From: an uncultured Haloferula sp.
Lineage (GTDB): Bacteria; Verrucomicrobiota; Verrucomicrobiae; Verrucomicrobiales; Akkermansiaceae
Reading direction: 5' to 3'
DNA length: 38,794 nt
Assembly: GCA_946885645.1 (NCBI GenBank)
Contig: CAMPGU010000005.1
Coordinates: 1-38,794 of the forward strand
Part shown: positions 22,690 to 31,913 of the stretch, piece after piece
Numbering within the stretch: the stretch's first letter is position 1
Layout of the letters: each line of letters opens with the position of its first letter
Position numbers and translations under genes: made by a program
The notes under the pieces: generated by a model
What the model was told of the DNA's origin: nothing
What the model saw: the letters and a program-made list of their open reading frames with translations, nothing else
Databases searched by the model: none

Positions 22690-23568
22690 ATGATCGACTT
22701 CACGACAGCGCAGCCTCTTGAGGAGGCGATTAAATCGCTCGGGAAACGCTCCCCGATCGGTGCGCTGCTGTCGTCGGCCGAATGGGAGCGCCTGCCCATC
22801 GAGATCCGGGAGCGGGCTTTCTTCTCCGCCAGGGTGGAGAGCGAGCGATTTCTCGCCGATGCACAGCGCCGCATCATGCAGCGCGTCCGGCTTGAGCGCG
22901 ATGCCATCGAGCAAGGCGGGCGCGTCATGGAGCGCGGCCGCTTCATCGAAGAGATGCAGGACTTGCTTGAGGAGATGGGATACGTCCCGGACCCGGACAA
23001 GGTCGGCACGACACAGGATCTCTCCTCCGCCGGACGCCTCGGGCTGATCTGGAAGATGCAGCTCGACCAAGCGCACGGTCACGCGAGCTGGAAAGCCGGG
23101 ATGGACCCGGACATTCTCGATGCGGTGCCCGCGCAGGAACTCATCCGCGGTATGCAGCGCGAGGAAGAGCGGGACTGGCCGGAGATTTGGGAAGCCAACG
23201 GCGGGCATTTCTTCGGCGAGCCAAGCGCGGACTATCCCGCCGCGGAAGGCCGCATGATCGCGCTCAAGACCGATCCGATCTGGACGGCTATCAGCCAATT
23301 CGGCACGCCGTGGCCGCCCTTCCGCTGGGGCTCCGGGATGGTGCTCCGCAATGTCCGCCGGAAAGAGGCCGTCGAGCTTGGCTTGATCCGCGGCGATGAG
23401 ACGTTCAAGCCGCTCACCACGCCCTTCAATCACGGCCTCAAGGCGAGCATCAAGGGGATGCCGCAAGCGAGCCTTGAGCGCCTTCGCAGCGAGTTCGGGG
23501 AGCGCGTGCTCATCGACGAAGCGGAGGGTATCATCGAATGGCTCTTCGGTGGAAAGGAGGCCGCATGA
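22690..23568 (+). CDS. Minor head/morphogenesis protein, Mu gpF-like
   Basis: The 292-residue protein has helical N-terminal halves typical of gpF (IRERAFFSARVESERFLADA, FIEEMQDLLEEMGYVPDP). It also has the SPP1 gp7/gpF signature region with AGRLGLIWKMQLDQAHGHA, WPEIWEANGGHFFG, and FGTPWPPFRWGSGM near residue 215, close to the family's P-P-x-H/W-x-x-C-R pattern. gpF is a minor head protein packaged near the portal. In this phage it follows the capsid genes, whereas in Mu it is next to the portal. Confidence 0.78.
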   Translation: MIDFTTAQPLEEAIKSLGKRSPIGALLSSAEWERLPIEIRERAFFSARVESERFLADAQRRIMQRVRLERDAIEQGGRVMERGRFIEEMQDLLEEMGYVPDPDKVGTTQDLSSAGRLGLIWKMQLDQAHGHASWKAGMDPDILDAVPAQELIRGMQREEERDWPEIWEANGGHFFGEPSADYPAAEGRMIALKTDPIWTAISQFGTPWPPFRWGSGMVLRNVRRKEAVELGLIRGDETFKPLTTPFNHGLKASIKGMPQASLERLRSEFGERVLIDEAEGIIEWLFGGKEAA

Positions 23569-24242
23569 TCTCGCTCGGTGTCTTTCTCGATCATCACGAT
23601 CCGCGCCGCATCATGGTACAGATCGCGGGGCCATTGCAAAACCGCCGCGGGCTGAATGCGGTGCTCGGGCAGCGCCTCGCCGATGAGCTGACGGATCACT
23701 TCCGCGGCAAGAACCGGGAGCCGAACAAGCGCGGGTGGAAAAAGACCGGCTTTTGGGCGGATCTGGCCGGAGCTACGGCCGTTAGCAGCATCACGGATGA
23801 TGCCGCGGTCGTGAGCGTGGCGGATGTCCGTTACCGCATCCAGCTCTACGGCGGCACGATCAAGCCAACGGGCGGCCGGAAATTTCTCACGATCCCCCTG
23901 GTGGAAGCGGCGAACGGTCTGAGCGTGGCGAGCTACGAGCGCAAGACCGGCCGGGAACTCTTCCGCATCGGGCACGCCAAAGTGCTCTTTGAAAAGCGGT
24001 CCCGTGGCGGGGACAGCAGCTTGACCGCGGCGGCCACGGGACGGCGATACCGGAAGGGCACCGCTACGGAGCTACCGCTCGCCGCCCGCCAGCAGCTCCG
24101 GGCCGTCTATGCCCTCGCCACGCAGGCAACCATCAAGGCCGATCCCACCGCCTTTCCGGATCAAGCGAAGCTCCTGCAAGCCCTCAATGAAGAGGCCGCC
24201 GATTTCCTCGCCCGCGAGCTGACGAAACCCTCCAAACGATGA
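23565..24242 (+). CDS. Virion morphogenesis protein, Mu gpG-like
   Basis: From ATG 23565 the 225-residue protein follows the gpG/phage virion morphogenesis family. Conserved-type features are LADELTDHFRGKNREPNKRG, WKKTGFWADLAGATAV, VRYRIQLYGGTIKPTGGRKF, and a LTIPLVEAANG strand, the usual site of the family's KxLtIPl motif. gpG is a head-tail completion factor. The start overlaps the gpF stop, and its stop overlaps the next ATG. Confidence 0.8.
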   Translation: MISLGVFLDHHDPRRIMVQIAGPLQNRRGLNAVLGQRLADELTDHFRGKNREPNKRGWKKTGFWADLAGATAVSSITDDAAVVSVADVRYRIQLYGGTIKPTGGRKFLTIPLVEAANGLSVASYERKTGRELFRIGHAKVLFEKRSRGGDSSLTAAATGRRYRKGTATELPLAARQQLRAVYALATQATIKADPTAFPDQAKLLQALNEEAADFLARELTKPSKR

Positions 24243-24763
24243 GTAGTCAATTTTCCACCGCGCCCACGAAACTCCAGCGGCTCCGCAATGCGAGTGCGAG
24301 GCTCCTGACGGATGAATCGGTGCAATTGGACGGAACCACCATCGCGCCGGTATGGGAAGAGAGCGCGGTCATCACGGAGCGGCAAACGGACATTTGGCGC
24401 GAGGTGGCCGTAGCCGTCTCCGCCGCCACTCACGGGTGCGTGTGCGTGATCGAAGATAAGGAGGGCGACGGCAGTGAGGAAGATGGGCTTGAAATGGATC
24501 TCACCATTGCCGTCACGATCCTCGGTCCCGTGAACCTCACGCCCGGCGCGGAGCCGGAAGAGCTGCTATGGGAAAAGACCGTGCGCCGCCTCCACAATGC
24601 GCGGCCGATCTGCGAGGGCGTCACGGATGATTGGTCGCGCCGCCTCCGCTTCCAAGGCTGGAAGAGCGCCCCCGACATGATTCCGGACAGTGCGCTAGAA
24701 GCCGTTCAGCTCGCCCGACAGACCGTTTTCAAAGTCCGCTTCTCCCTTGATCCGGACGCCTAA
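24239..24763 (+). CDS. Tail-completion (tail terminator-like) protein
   Basis: The 174-residue protein has a mixed alpha/beta makeup: KLQRLRNASARLLTDESVQL, VAVAVSAATHGCVCVIEDKE, EMDLTIAVTILGPVNL, and AVQLARQTVFKVRFSLDPDA at the end. The position directly after gpG-like and before the tail tube gene is that of Mu gp37 and other tail terminators, which close the tail tube and fit it to the head. The family match is by context and fold pattern. Confidence 0.6.
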   Translation: MSSQFSTAPTKLQRLRNASARLLTDESVQLDGTTIAPVWEESAVITERQTDIWREVAVAVSAATHGCVCVIEDKEGDGSEEDGLEMDLTIAVTILGPVNLTPGAEPEELLWEKTVRRLHNARPICEGVTDDWSRRLRFQGWKSAPDMIPDSALEAVQLARQTVFKVRFSLDPDA

Positions 24764-24779
24764 GCTCAACCTCAAGACC

Positions 24780-25004
24780 ATGCCACGTAGAACACCATCC
24801 ACCGCTCCGGCCGCCGTCACGGCACCGGCTGAAACCACTCCCGCCGATGAGCCGCGCAATGTGGCGATTCGCGCGCTCGCAGATCGCACGAAGATCGGCA
24901 AGGCCATCGTGGCCGCCGGTCGCGTGGATTTCCCCGTCACCCTGTCCGAAGCGAAGGCGCTCAAGGCAATGGGCCTCGTGAAGATCGAAGGGCTCTTCGC
25001 CTGA
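24780..25004 (+). CDS. Small Ala/Pro/Thr-rich protein of the tail module
   Basis: From ATG 24780 the 74-residue protein begins with a disordered MPRRTPSTAPAAVTAPAETT and then a small folded part (GKAIVAAGRVDFPVTLSEA, then KALKAMGLVKIEGLF). In Mu the corresponding slot holds the tiny gp38. I cannot show homology. It lies between the tail-completion gene and the tail tube gene. Confidence 0.5.
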   Translation: MPRRTPSTAPAAVTAPAETTPADEPRNVAIRALADRTKIGKAIVAAGRVDFPVTLSEAKALKAMGLVKIEGLFA

Positions 25005-25041
25005 TCCAACCCGCAGCATTCACGCCTAACACACATTTCCC

Positions 25042-25602
25042 ATGGCCGCTCCTACACTGATCCGCCGCGAACTCAAAAACGCGAAAGCCTACTACATCCC
25101 GGCTGGAGAGCTGGTCGATGCTGTCACCACCTCTCGCACCACGTGGCCGGACAATGATCCGACCACGAACTACACCGCCTACGAGATCCCCGACATCGAA
25201 GGGCTCATTCAGGAGATCCTTTCCGAGGATGAGGACTTCCTGATGCCGCAGGATTCCGGCGGCTATCAGAACGAGCCCGAGAAGCAGCTGCGCATGCTCG
25301 CGTGGACGCTGACCACGGCGAAAACCAGCAGCTTCGTGAAGCAGCTCCAGTTCGCGCTCGCTGCCGCGGCCGTGGCCGCCACGGCACAGGCTCCCGGCGT
25401 GAAAGGGCAGCTCTCGCTGGACGGCGTGCTCCTGATCGAGATCCGCGGCAATGACGGCGCGATCATCGAGCGTTGGCAGATCTGGGCGCGCATGACGCTG
25501 GTCGATCCCGGTCCCGCGGCCGCGCCGCAGACCAGCCGCGTGCAGCTCCGTTTCTCCAAGCTGCAAAGCGGGAACAATACCTACGTCGCGCTCGCCGCCT
25601 AA
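25042..25602 (+). CDS. Major tail (tube) protein candidate
   Basis: The 186-residue protein is predicted to be beta-rich with one helix (SSFVKQLQFALAAAAVAATA). Key stretches are LIRRELKNAKAYYIPAGELV, IPDIEGLIQEILSEDEDFLM and GVLLIEIRGNDGAIIERWQI, ending VQLRFSKLQSGNNTYVALAA. Size and position after the tail-completion gene fit a siphovirus tail tube protein, and no sheath gene precedes it. I cannot exclude another tail protein. Confidence 0.5.
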   Translation: MAAPTLIRRELKNAKAYYIPAGELVDAVTTSRTTWPDNDPTTNYTAYEIPDIEGLIQEILSEDEDFLMPQDSGGYQNEPEKQLRMLAWTLTTAKTSSFVKQLQFALAAAAVAATAQAPGVKGQLSLDGVLLIEIRGNDGAIIERWQIWARMTLVDPGPAAAPQTSRVQLRFSKLQSGNNTYVALAA

Positions 25603-25614
25603 CACCACGCACCC

Positions 25615-26391
25615 ATGCCGGACGCACCCGCCGCCATCGCCACGAATTGGACACCGCCCACGCCCTCCGCGCCGGGGGCGGTGTCCGGGAGCTACACGCC
25701 CGGATCTCCCTCGGCTCCGGGTGCGATCTCCGGCAGCTACGCGGCGGGCGCTCCGGCAGCTCCGGGTGCGGTGGCGGGGGACTATGCGCCCTCCGAGCCA
25801 TCCGCTCCGCCATCCCTCGCGGTTGATACGCGGTCGCTCGTGGCGAGCGGCACGATGGCTCCGGACATCGCGGGGATGATCTTCCCCCCCGCGGGGATCT
25901 CCGGCGGCCGGACGGCATGGAGCAGCGATGGCAGCATGACACCGCCGGTTAGCGGTGTCTGGTGGCTGATCGAATTTCGCAACACGGATGCATGGTATGT
26001 TACTCGCTACACTGACGGGGTTCCGGTCCCAACGGCGCAGTGGTGGAATTACGACCAAGCCCCCACGCCGGTTGAGGTGGATGGGGAATGGTCGATCAAT
26101 GGCACGACGGGCTTTCCTGTCTTCGCTTTCGTGCCGCTCCCCGCTCCGGGGGTGATCTCCGGCGATTTCGCGGCGGGCACTCCCTCGGCTCCTATCGCTG
26201 CCTCCGCGTCCTACGCGCCGGGCACTCCCTCGGCTCCTGTCGCTGCCTCGGTGTCCTACGCACCCGGCCCCCCGTCCGCCCCGGGGGCGGTGGCCGGTAG
26301 CTTCACAGCCCCGCCGCCATCGGCTCCGTCCGCCATCGGCGCGAGCTACGTGCCGCCCACGCCATCAGCCCCGCCCGTCATCACGACATGA
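25615..26391 (+). CDS. Repeat protein with 15-residue PSAP repeats and an inserted module
   Basis: The 258-residue protein holds ten copies of a 15-residue unit of type PSAPxAxxxSYxPGT. PSAP-like blocks begin at residues 17, 32, 47 and 62, and again at 175, 190, 205, 220, 235 and 250, exactly 15 apart within each set. Between them, about residues 68-173, is a unique Trp/Tyr-rich module (VSGVWWLIEFRNTDAWYVTR, QWWNYDQAPTP). The repeat part is rich in Pro, Ala, Gly, Ser and Tyr and probably forms a flexible or fibrous rod. Its place among tail fibre genes suggests a fibre or fibre linker. Its stop overlaps the next ATG. No family is recognised. Confidence 0.65.
   Translation: MPDAPAAIATNWTPPTPSAPGAVSGSYTPGSPSAPGAISGSYAAGAPAAPGAVAGDYAPSEPSAPPSLAVDTRSLVASGTMAPDIAGMIFPPAGISGGRTAWSSDGSMTPPVSGVWWLIEFRNTDAWYVTRYTDGVPVPTAQWWNYDQAPTPVEVDGEWSINGTTGFPVFAFVPLPAPGVISGDFAAGTPSAPIAASASYAPGTPSAPVAASVSYAPGPPSAPGAVAGSFTAPPPSAPSAIGASYVPPTPSAPPVITT
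26176..26265 (+). repeat. 45-base tandem repeat, two copies, in the PSAP repeat gene
   Basis: Copies 26176-26220 and 26221-26265 each begin GGCACTCCCTCGGCTCCT and differ at only a few positions, far more alike than the other 15-residue units. This is a recent in-frame duplication and a likely site of length variation. Confidence 0.75.
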
Positions 26392-26744
26392 TCGCAGGAG
26401 ACTACACCCTCGAAGTTTGGCGCGGCAATGCGGACACCTGGTATGGCATCGCCTATCAGGATGCCGCGGCCACCCAACCGACGAACTTAACCGGATGCAC
26501 CGGGGAGGCCGCCATCCGTCCGCCGGGCGGCGGCTCGCCCCAGATCCCGCTCACGCTGGAGATCCCCGATGACGAGGATCATCCGGCCGCGGCCGGATGG
26601 TTCAAGGTGAGCATCACCGACGCCAACGCCGCGCTTCTCACGGGCAGCTTTTACCAATGGACGGCGGTTATCATCGACACCCTCGGCGACCGCAATCCGA
26701 TGCTCAAAGGGCCGGTGAATGTGATGATCGACGACACTCTCTAA
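26388..26744 (+). CDS. Small beta-rich tail/baseplate accessory protein
   Basis: The 118-residue protein reads [20 protein letters not shown], then [40 protein letters not shown] and [19 protein letters not shown]. This looks like a single immunoglobulin-like beta domain of the kind found at the N-terminus of baseplate upper proteins (BppU-like). It precedes the fibre gene by 4 bases and overlaps the repeat-protein stop. It could tether the fibre to the tail tip. Confidence 0.55.
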   Translation: MIAGDYTLEVWRGNADTWYGIAYQDAAATQPTNLTGCTGEAAIRPPGGGSPQIPLTLEIPDDEDHPAAAGWFKVSITDANAALLTGSFYQWTAVIIDTLGDRNPMLKGPVNVMIDDTL

Positions 26745-26748
26745 AGCC

Positions 26749-28509
26749 ATGCTTCAAATCGCAGTCATCAAATTCGGGCCGCAAGGGGCGGCCGGGCCGG
26801 TAGGGCCGGTGGGACCGCAAGGTCCGATTGGCGAGACCGGAGGACAGGGTCCGGATGGGCCAGAGGGACCTATTGGGCCTACCGGGCCTGCTGGCCCTAC
26901 CACGGTTGACGGCCTGACGGATGCCAGCACACCGGGGAAGACGCTCCTCAAGGGCAATTCGTCGGCCGGTAGGAAAGCGGTGAGCGCGTATGCGCCGTTC
27001 GGCGGCGCGCTGATCGCGATGCCGTATGATCTGGATTTCCGCAATCTGCGCCTGTCATACCTCAATACCACGGGTCCAGCTTTCGAGGTCGAGCCCTTGG
27101 CGGCCGCCATCGGTGCGCGGCCTATTCATCCTTCGGTTGTTTACTTCCCGGAGCCGTGGAATCGGTATCACTATTGGATGTGCTACACGCCGCTCAAGGC
27201 TTCGCAGGACATCACGATTGAAAACCCCTGCCTCGCAGTATCGAACGACGGCATCAATTGGACTCCGCCGCCGGGTGTCACCAATCCGCTGGAGCCCGGC
27301 CCTAGTGATGGGAGTTGGAATTCCGACACATTCCTCATGGAACACGAGGGGTGGCTCTATGCATTCTGGCGGCACCAGCAGGGCGGGAGTGCCAATACCC
27401 TCTGGTATCGGCGATCCTACGATGGCGTGACGTGGGAGCCGAAGGTCAACTGCGGGGTGTTTTCGCTCCCGAATAACATGATCGCGTCACCCGCGATTGT
27501 GCGCTCGCTAGACAATACGGAGTGGTGGCTATACGGCATCCGGGAGAATGGCCCCTACACGATGGAGCGTTACACCGCTCCGGCGCTGACAGGACCATGG
27601 ACGAAGCAGCCCGGCACCGTGACATTGCAGGGCTTCCCGGGTGTGAATCCGTGGCATTTCTCGCTCCGCAAGGTGGGACCGAAATTCATCCTCCTTTGCA
27701 GCGATGGCGCGCAGAATGGCGGGAGCAATTACTTCGGCGAATCCACGGACGGATTGACCTTCGTATTCGGCACTGCGCCTGCCGCCACATGCACGCGCGC
27801 CGGGACAATTGCCGGGAACACCTACAAGTGTGATTTCTTCCCCATTCTCCGTGACGGCAAAGTCCGATGCCTCTTGTGGCTAGCGACCACGAGCGATTTC
27901 AATTACGGGTGGGCGGATTGGGACAACGAAAGCTCCAAGACCAAGCGGAACCGAGTGATGCCGCTGGCGGCCTCGATGTTCGGAGACTACGTCGCAGGCG
28001 ACACATTCAACCGGGCGGATGGTGCCGTAGGCAATCTGACCAGCGGGCACGTATGGACCGTGGCGGGCGGTGCCTGGGCGATCACGAATAAGACCCTGAA
28101 GGCATCCAATGACAACGATAACAATATCCTGCTCATGGAGGCCGGGCTTGCCAACGTCCGCGTTGGGGTGCGGGTAGCCGCATGGCAGACGAGCACCCGG
28201 GAGAGCTGGATTCGGCTCCGCGTCAACGCCGGTAATACCTCATGGTTGCGGCTCGGGCAGAGCGGCACGGGACTACTCGCACTGCAATCCTTTGCGGGGA
28301 GCATTACCCCCATTCTCCAATACCGGCATCAGGTGGTAGCGGGCGACTGGATCGAAGTGGAGCTGCTCAATGACCTGATCGTGGTGTTCCTCAACGGAGC
28401 CGAGATCTTCCGCACCACGTCCGCGGTATCGCAGACCGGCACCCGCTACGGTTTTCAATGCTCATCGGCAATCACCGCGTTCGATGCCTTCTATGTCGAG
28501 AAGCTATAA
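26749..28509 (+). CDS. Collagen-like tail fibre with glycosidase-type propeller and jelly-roll C-terminus
   Basis: The 586-residue protein has three parts. Residues 10-50 are a perfect G-x-x collagen-like stretch of 13 triplets ([15 protein letters not shown]...). From about 125 to 400 there is a five-bladed-propeller-type region: [53 protein letters not shown] and [16 protein letters not shown]. These resemble GH43/GH32-like domains of phage tail proteins. Residues about 418-586 form a concanavalin/LamG-like domain ([33 protein letters not shown]). It probably trimerises through the collagen part and binds or trims surface glycans. Enzyme activity cannot be proven. Confidence 0.8.
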   Translation: MLQIAVIKFGPQGAAGPVGPVGPQGPIGETGGQGPDGPEGPIGPTGPAGPTTVDGLTDASTPGKTLLKGNSSAGRKAVSAYAPFGGALIAMPYDLDFRNLRLSYLNTTGPAFEVEPLAAAIGARPIHPSVVYFPEPWNRYHYWMCYTPLKASQDITIENPCLAVSNDGINWTPPPGVTNPLEPGPSDGSWNSDTFLMEHEGWLYAFWRHQQGGSANTLWYRRSYDGVTWEPKVNCGVFSLPNNMIASPAIVRSLDNTEWWLYGIRENGPYTMERYTAPALTGPWTKQPGTVTLQGFPGVNPWHFSLRKVGPKFILLCSDGAQNGGSNYFGESTDGLTFVFGTAPAATCTRAGTIAGNTYKCDFFPILRDGKVRCLLWLATTSDFNYGWADWDNESSKTKRNRVMPLAASMFGDYVAGDTFNRADGAVGNLTSGHVWTVAGGAWAITNKTLKASNDNDNNILLMEAGLANVRVGVRVAAWQTSTRESWIRLRVNAGNTSWLRLGQSGTGLLALQSFAGSITPILQYRHQVVAGDWIEVELLNDLIVVFLNGAEIFRTTSAVSQTGTRYGFQCSSAITAFDAFYVEKL

Positions 28510-28516
28510 GTCCGAT

Positions 28517-29698
28517 TCACGGCAGCTCCGCGTGAGCCGTGCGCCCGCTGATGCCGCGGCGCAGTGCGAAGGCCTTGCCAAACGCGATGGCAGGCACTTC
28601 GACCCAACGGTGCGCCGCCCACGCGCACAGCAGCGTCACGGGCAGGCAGATCGCACCGAGGATTGCCGCGCGGTGAACCGGAGGCATCGAGGTCCATCCC
28701 GAATCGAGCAAGGCCGCGGCCGCGATAAGGAGGATAGGGAAATGGAGGAGGTAGATTCCGTAGGAGCAATCGGCCGCGAGCTTCACCGGCCGGGATTCCA
28801 GCAGGGCAACGATGGCCGGGACGCGCAGACGCCGCAAGACCTGCGGGCGCCCGGACCTGAGCAGATACTCCCAAGCCACGAAGCTCACGACGAAGATGGT
28901 CAACGCAGTGCTCTGAAAGGCCGCGAACCCGCATGCCACGACAGCCGAGATGAGGAAGCCTCGCCCCATCCGTCTCAACCCGGCCGCCGCCACGATGCCG
29001 GCGAAAAAGATCCCGATCCGGAGCGGCAGAAAGGTAGCCATGGGGAACCATCCCCAATTTCCCGGAGGACGCCCGATGCCAACGCTGATCTGCGCAACGG
29101 ACCATTGCCAAATCGCGAGGCAAGAGATGCCGACAACAACCCAACCGAAACGGCGGATGGCCAACGCAACGAAGGGAAACGCGGCGTAGAATTGCATCTC
29201 CAATCCGATACTCCAATCGGGAAGCGCATTGTTGCTCGCCCATGCCGGGATGAGGCCGAAGGCAAACGAGTAATGGGCGACGACGTTCCCGAGGCCAAGC
29301 TCGCGGTCCACTCTATCCGGCCCGGCCGCGCCGTAGAAGGTGGCGTGAATCGTTTCCGCGTGCCCCTCCAATGCTCCGTGCATGAGGTAAACCGCCGTGA
29401 GCGCGAGCCAGTAGAGCGGCGCAATCCGGAACAGCCGCCGGGTCCAAAACGTGCGCCACGTCCCTGCTTGGTCCCACGGCTCGCGAGCCTCCCGCTCCTC
29501 ATAGTGCCAGTACATCAGAAACCCGGAGACGAACATAAACACGTCCACCGCAGTCATTCCGAGGCCGAAGAGCAGAGGGAAGTCCGCCCGGCACCCGCTG
29601 AGGATCGAAACGTGACTAATGAGCACGAGCAACGCCATCGCGCCGCGGGCGAGGTCAAGCGATTGGAGGGTTTTCCCCGGTTTCTGCGCGTCTGACAT
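28517..29698 (-). CDS. Acyltransferase-3 (OafA-like) membrane enzyme, probable lysogenic-conversion gene
   Basis: The 393-residue protein (start ATG 29698, MSDAQKPGKTLQSLDLARGA) has about ten membrane spans typical of acyltransferase family 3. The conserved LDLARGAMALLVLISHVSI contains the catalytic-type His. VDVFMFVSGFLM, TRRLFRIAPLYWLAL and a late GIYLLHFPILLI are also family features. Such enzymes O-acetylate lipopolysaccharide or other glycans, and prophage copies change the host surface so that related phages no longer adsorb. It stands on the opposite strand inside the tail operon, right after the receptor-binding fibre gene. Upstream ATGs (29707, 29716) are possible. Confidence 0.88.
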   Translation of the reverse strand: MSDAQKPGKTLQSLDLARGAMALLVLISHVSILSGCRADFPLLFGLGMTAVDVFMFVSGFLMYWHYEEREAREPWDQAGTWRTFWTRRLFRIAPLYWLALTAVYLMHGALEGHAETIHATFYGAAGPDRVDRELGLGNVVAHYSFAFGLIPAWASNNALPDWSIGLEMQFYAAFPFVALAIRRFGWVVVGISCLAIWQWSVAQISVGIGRPPGNWGWFPMATFLPLRIGIFFAGIVAAAGLRRMGRGFLISAVVACGFAAFQSTALTIFVVSFVAWEYLLRSGRPQVLRRLRVPAIVALLESRPVKLAADCSYGIYLLHFPILLIAAAALLDSGWTSMPPVHRAAILGAICLPVTLLCAWAAHRWVEVPAIAFGKAFALRRGISGRTAHAELP

Positions 29699-29729
29699 CC
29701 GGGGCATGGACAACATAAATTTTCGATAG

Positions 29730-30176
29730 ATGCCAATCATTTCCAACTGGCGGATCACCTACGATCCAAGCGGAGCGAACCTCGTAATCGTCGATTTCGG
29801 CGAAGCGCTGGAAGGCGAGATCTCGTTTCCGTGGGCGCAGCAGATCCAAGGCGGGAGCCCTACGAAGTCGCTAGCCTCCTACAACTACGCCCGCGGTGCG
29901 GTGCGGGGCGGGCTGGCGCTTACGGCAATCAAGGATCATGCCGACGATAAGACGGCCCGCAAGTGGTGTCTGGATCTCGCCATTGCCCTCGCGGCCGTCG
30001 CCAATGCCAATGGCAAAGTGCTCAAGCTGGAGGCCAAGGGGGATACGGATTACTATGAGCTGGCATCCGCGACGATCAATTCCGCGGAGCCCGCCATGCG
30101 GATCGCAGGCAACGCCCGGACACACACCCCGTGGAGCATCGGCGGCACCATCTGGAGCAAGGTCACGCCCCCCTAA
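29730..30176 (+). CDS. Tail protein upstream of the tape measure
   Basis: The 148-residue protein has a beta-rich start (MPIISNWRITYDPSGANLVI, VDFGEALEGEISFPWAQQIQ), a helix (KWCLDLAIALAAVANANGKV) and a beta end with TPWSIGGTIWSKVTPP. It is not recognised. It lies 6 bases before the tape-measure-like gene, where other siphophages have tail chaperones or a tail-tube homologue; no slippery frameshift site was noticed. It resumes the plus-strand tail operon after the acyltransferase gene. Confidence 0.55.
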   Translation: MPIISNWRITYDPSGANLVIVDFGEALEGEISFPWAQQIQGGSPTKSLASYNYARGAVRGGLALTAIKDHADDKTARKWCLDLAIALAAVANANGKVLKLEAKGDTDYYELASATINSAEPAMRIAGNARTHTPWSIGGTIWSKVTPP

Positions 30177-30182
30177 ACCGAC

Positions 30183-31913
30183 ATGGCTAACAAAGGTCCA
30201 ACGGTAGATGTCACGCTCAGCACGAAGCTCACGGGCTCCGGGCTGAAAGAAGGGGAGAAGCAGCTCGACGCCGTCGATGATGCCGCGAAGGGCGCGGCGC
30301 GCTCGATGAGCACGATGGAAGATGAGGTAAGGACGCTGGAGACGGCGCTCAAAGCTCTCGATCCCGCCACGGATGAGTTCCAACACACCGCGGAGAAGCT
30401 GGGCAAGGTTCGCCTTGAGCTTCAGCAGACGGCCGACAGGGCCGACGACTTCGCCCGCAAGAGCGGCGGGGCGGTGGCTCCGACGCGCAATCTCGGCGGG
30501 GCGGCGCTGGAACTGTCCCGGGCCTTCGAGGATGCGCAGTATGGCATCGGCGGGGTCATCAACAACCTGCCCGGCCTCGTCGCCATGGCGGGCGGCACGG
30601 CCGGGGCGGCGGCGGTTGTTTCGCTCCTCGCGGTGGCCGCGAACATGCTGGCCAAGAATCTCGGCAAGGCGGAGGAAGAGGCGGGGAAAAAGGAGAACCT
30701 CGAAAAGCTCGATGAGCTATTGCGCGACCTGACGAAGAGCTTCAAGGATCTGGAGGAAGGACGGAAGAGCGCGGCGCAGAAGGGCCTCGCCTCCGCCTTT
30801 GAAGCCGAAGCGGCGCAGCTTGAGCGCGAGACGGCCGCGATCATCGCGAACATCGAGCAACTCAAGCAGCGCGAGATCATCGCGGGCAAAATCCGCTCCG
30901 CCGAAGGGCGGCGGGATTTGGCGACGCTGGCCGGGCAGGAGCAACGCGGGGAAGTCACCCCGGAAGATGCCGCCAAGAAGCGCGCGGAGATCGAGGTGCG
31001 GATGGCGAATGAAGAGCTTCACCAGCTCGATACGGTCGGGAAGCTCAACCTCCAAGTTTTCGAGGCAAAGACCATCGCGGCGCGGGATGAACTGGCGGCG
31101 GCGATGCGTGCGCAGCAGGCGGCCGCCGGGCAGCTTGAGCAGCAGGCCGCGCTTGAGATGAGGTTCAAGGAGCTGAAGGCGGCCGCGGAGGCGATGAAGC
31201 AGCTTCAGGATCTACAAGCCGCAGGCGGCCGGGATGCCGACTACCCGCTAGAACCCTTTCAAGACATCGCGGAGCGCCGCCGCAAGATGGATGCGCTTGG
31301 CCCGGCCGTGGAAGCGGTCGGCTTTGATGCGAAATTCGGGGCGAACCCCGGGACGCTGGAGCGCGTGGTGAAGGAACTCGAAAAGGTGAAGCTCGCCTTG
31401 GATTCCCTGCCCGATGATCTGGGCGGCCTGGATGAAAAGGTAGATGCCGCGAAGCAGAAGCTCCGCGAGGCACAGCAGAATCTGGAGGTGGCCACCGAAT
31501 CCGAGAGCGGCGAAAAGCAAGTGCGCGACACTCAACAGCAGACGGCCGGGATAGAGGCGACCAATGCCGCGCTGGAGGACAAGGCGGAAGCGGGCGGGCA
31601 AAAGATCGCGGAGCTATTCGAGAAATGGGTGGAGTCGCTCGGAGCGGCCGCGGAGAAGGAAGAGCCCGCCGCATTGATCGAGCGCGTGCGGACCATGTTT
31701 GAGGGTGGAGTCAGCAGCAGCGAAGCGGCCGCTATCCCGCTCTTGGCGCAGCAGATCGCGGCCGCCGTCAATAAGGTGACAGTCGAAAGCCGCGCGGCCT
31801 TCGGCTCCCTGCTCTCCACGGTCGAAACGCAGGCCGCCGAACTTTCCAAGATCAAGGCGGAAGTGGCGGCCCTCAAGGAAGCCATCAAGGCGGACGCCAA
31901 GGAAAAGAAATGA
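30183..31913 (+). CDS. Tape-measure-like tail protein
   Basis: The 576-residue protein begins with a motif common in tape measures (TVDVTLSTKLTGSGLKEGEK). It is then almost wholly helical coiled coil, with a hydrophobic segment at about 121-157 (GLVAMAGGTAGAAAVVSLLA) as in tape measures that later enter the membrane. The rest is rich in Glu, Lys, Ala and Gln (FKDLEEGRKSAAQKGLASAF, KQKLREAQQNLEVATESESG). By the usual 0.15 nm per residue the tail would be about 85 nm, short for a siphovirus. Its stop overlaps the next ATG. Confidence 0.7.
   Translation: MANKGPTVDVTLSTKLTGSGLKEGEKQLDAVDDAAKGAARSMSTMEDEVRTLETALKALDPATDEFQHTAEKLGKVRLELQQTADRADDFARKSGGAVAPTRNLGGAALELSRAFEDAQYGIGGVINNLPGLVAMAGGTAGAAAVVSLLAVAANMLAKNLGKAEEEAGKKENLEKLDELLRDLTKSFKDLEEGRKSAAQKGLASAFEAEAAQLERETAAIIANIEQLKQREIIAGKIRSAEGRRDLATLAGQEQRGEVTPEDAAKKRAEIEVRMANEELHQLDTVGKLNLQVFEAKTIAARDELAAAMRAQQAAAGQLEQQAALEMRFKELKAAAEAMKQLQDLQAAGGRDADYPLEPFQDIAERRRKMDALGPAVEAVGFDAKFGANPGTLERVVKELEKVKLALDSLPDDLGGLDEKVDAAKQKLREAQQNLEVATESESGEKQVRDTQQQTAGIEATNAALEDKAEAGGQKIAELFEKWVESLGAAAEKEEPAALIERVRTMFEGGVSSSEAAAIPLLAQQIAAAVNKVTVESRAAFGSLLSTVETQAAELSKIKAEVAALKEAIKADAKEKK

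Noticed and set aside
26176..26265. CRISPR-like direct repeats
   Set aside because: The copies are adjacent, without spacers, and in frame within a repeat protein.
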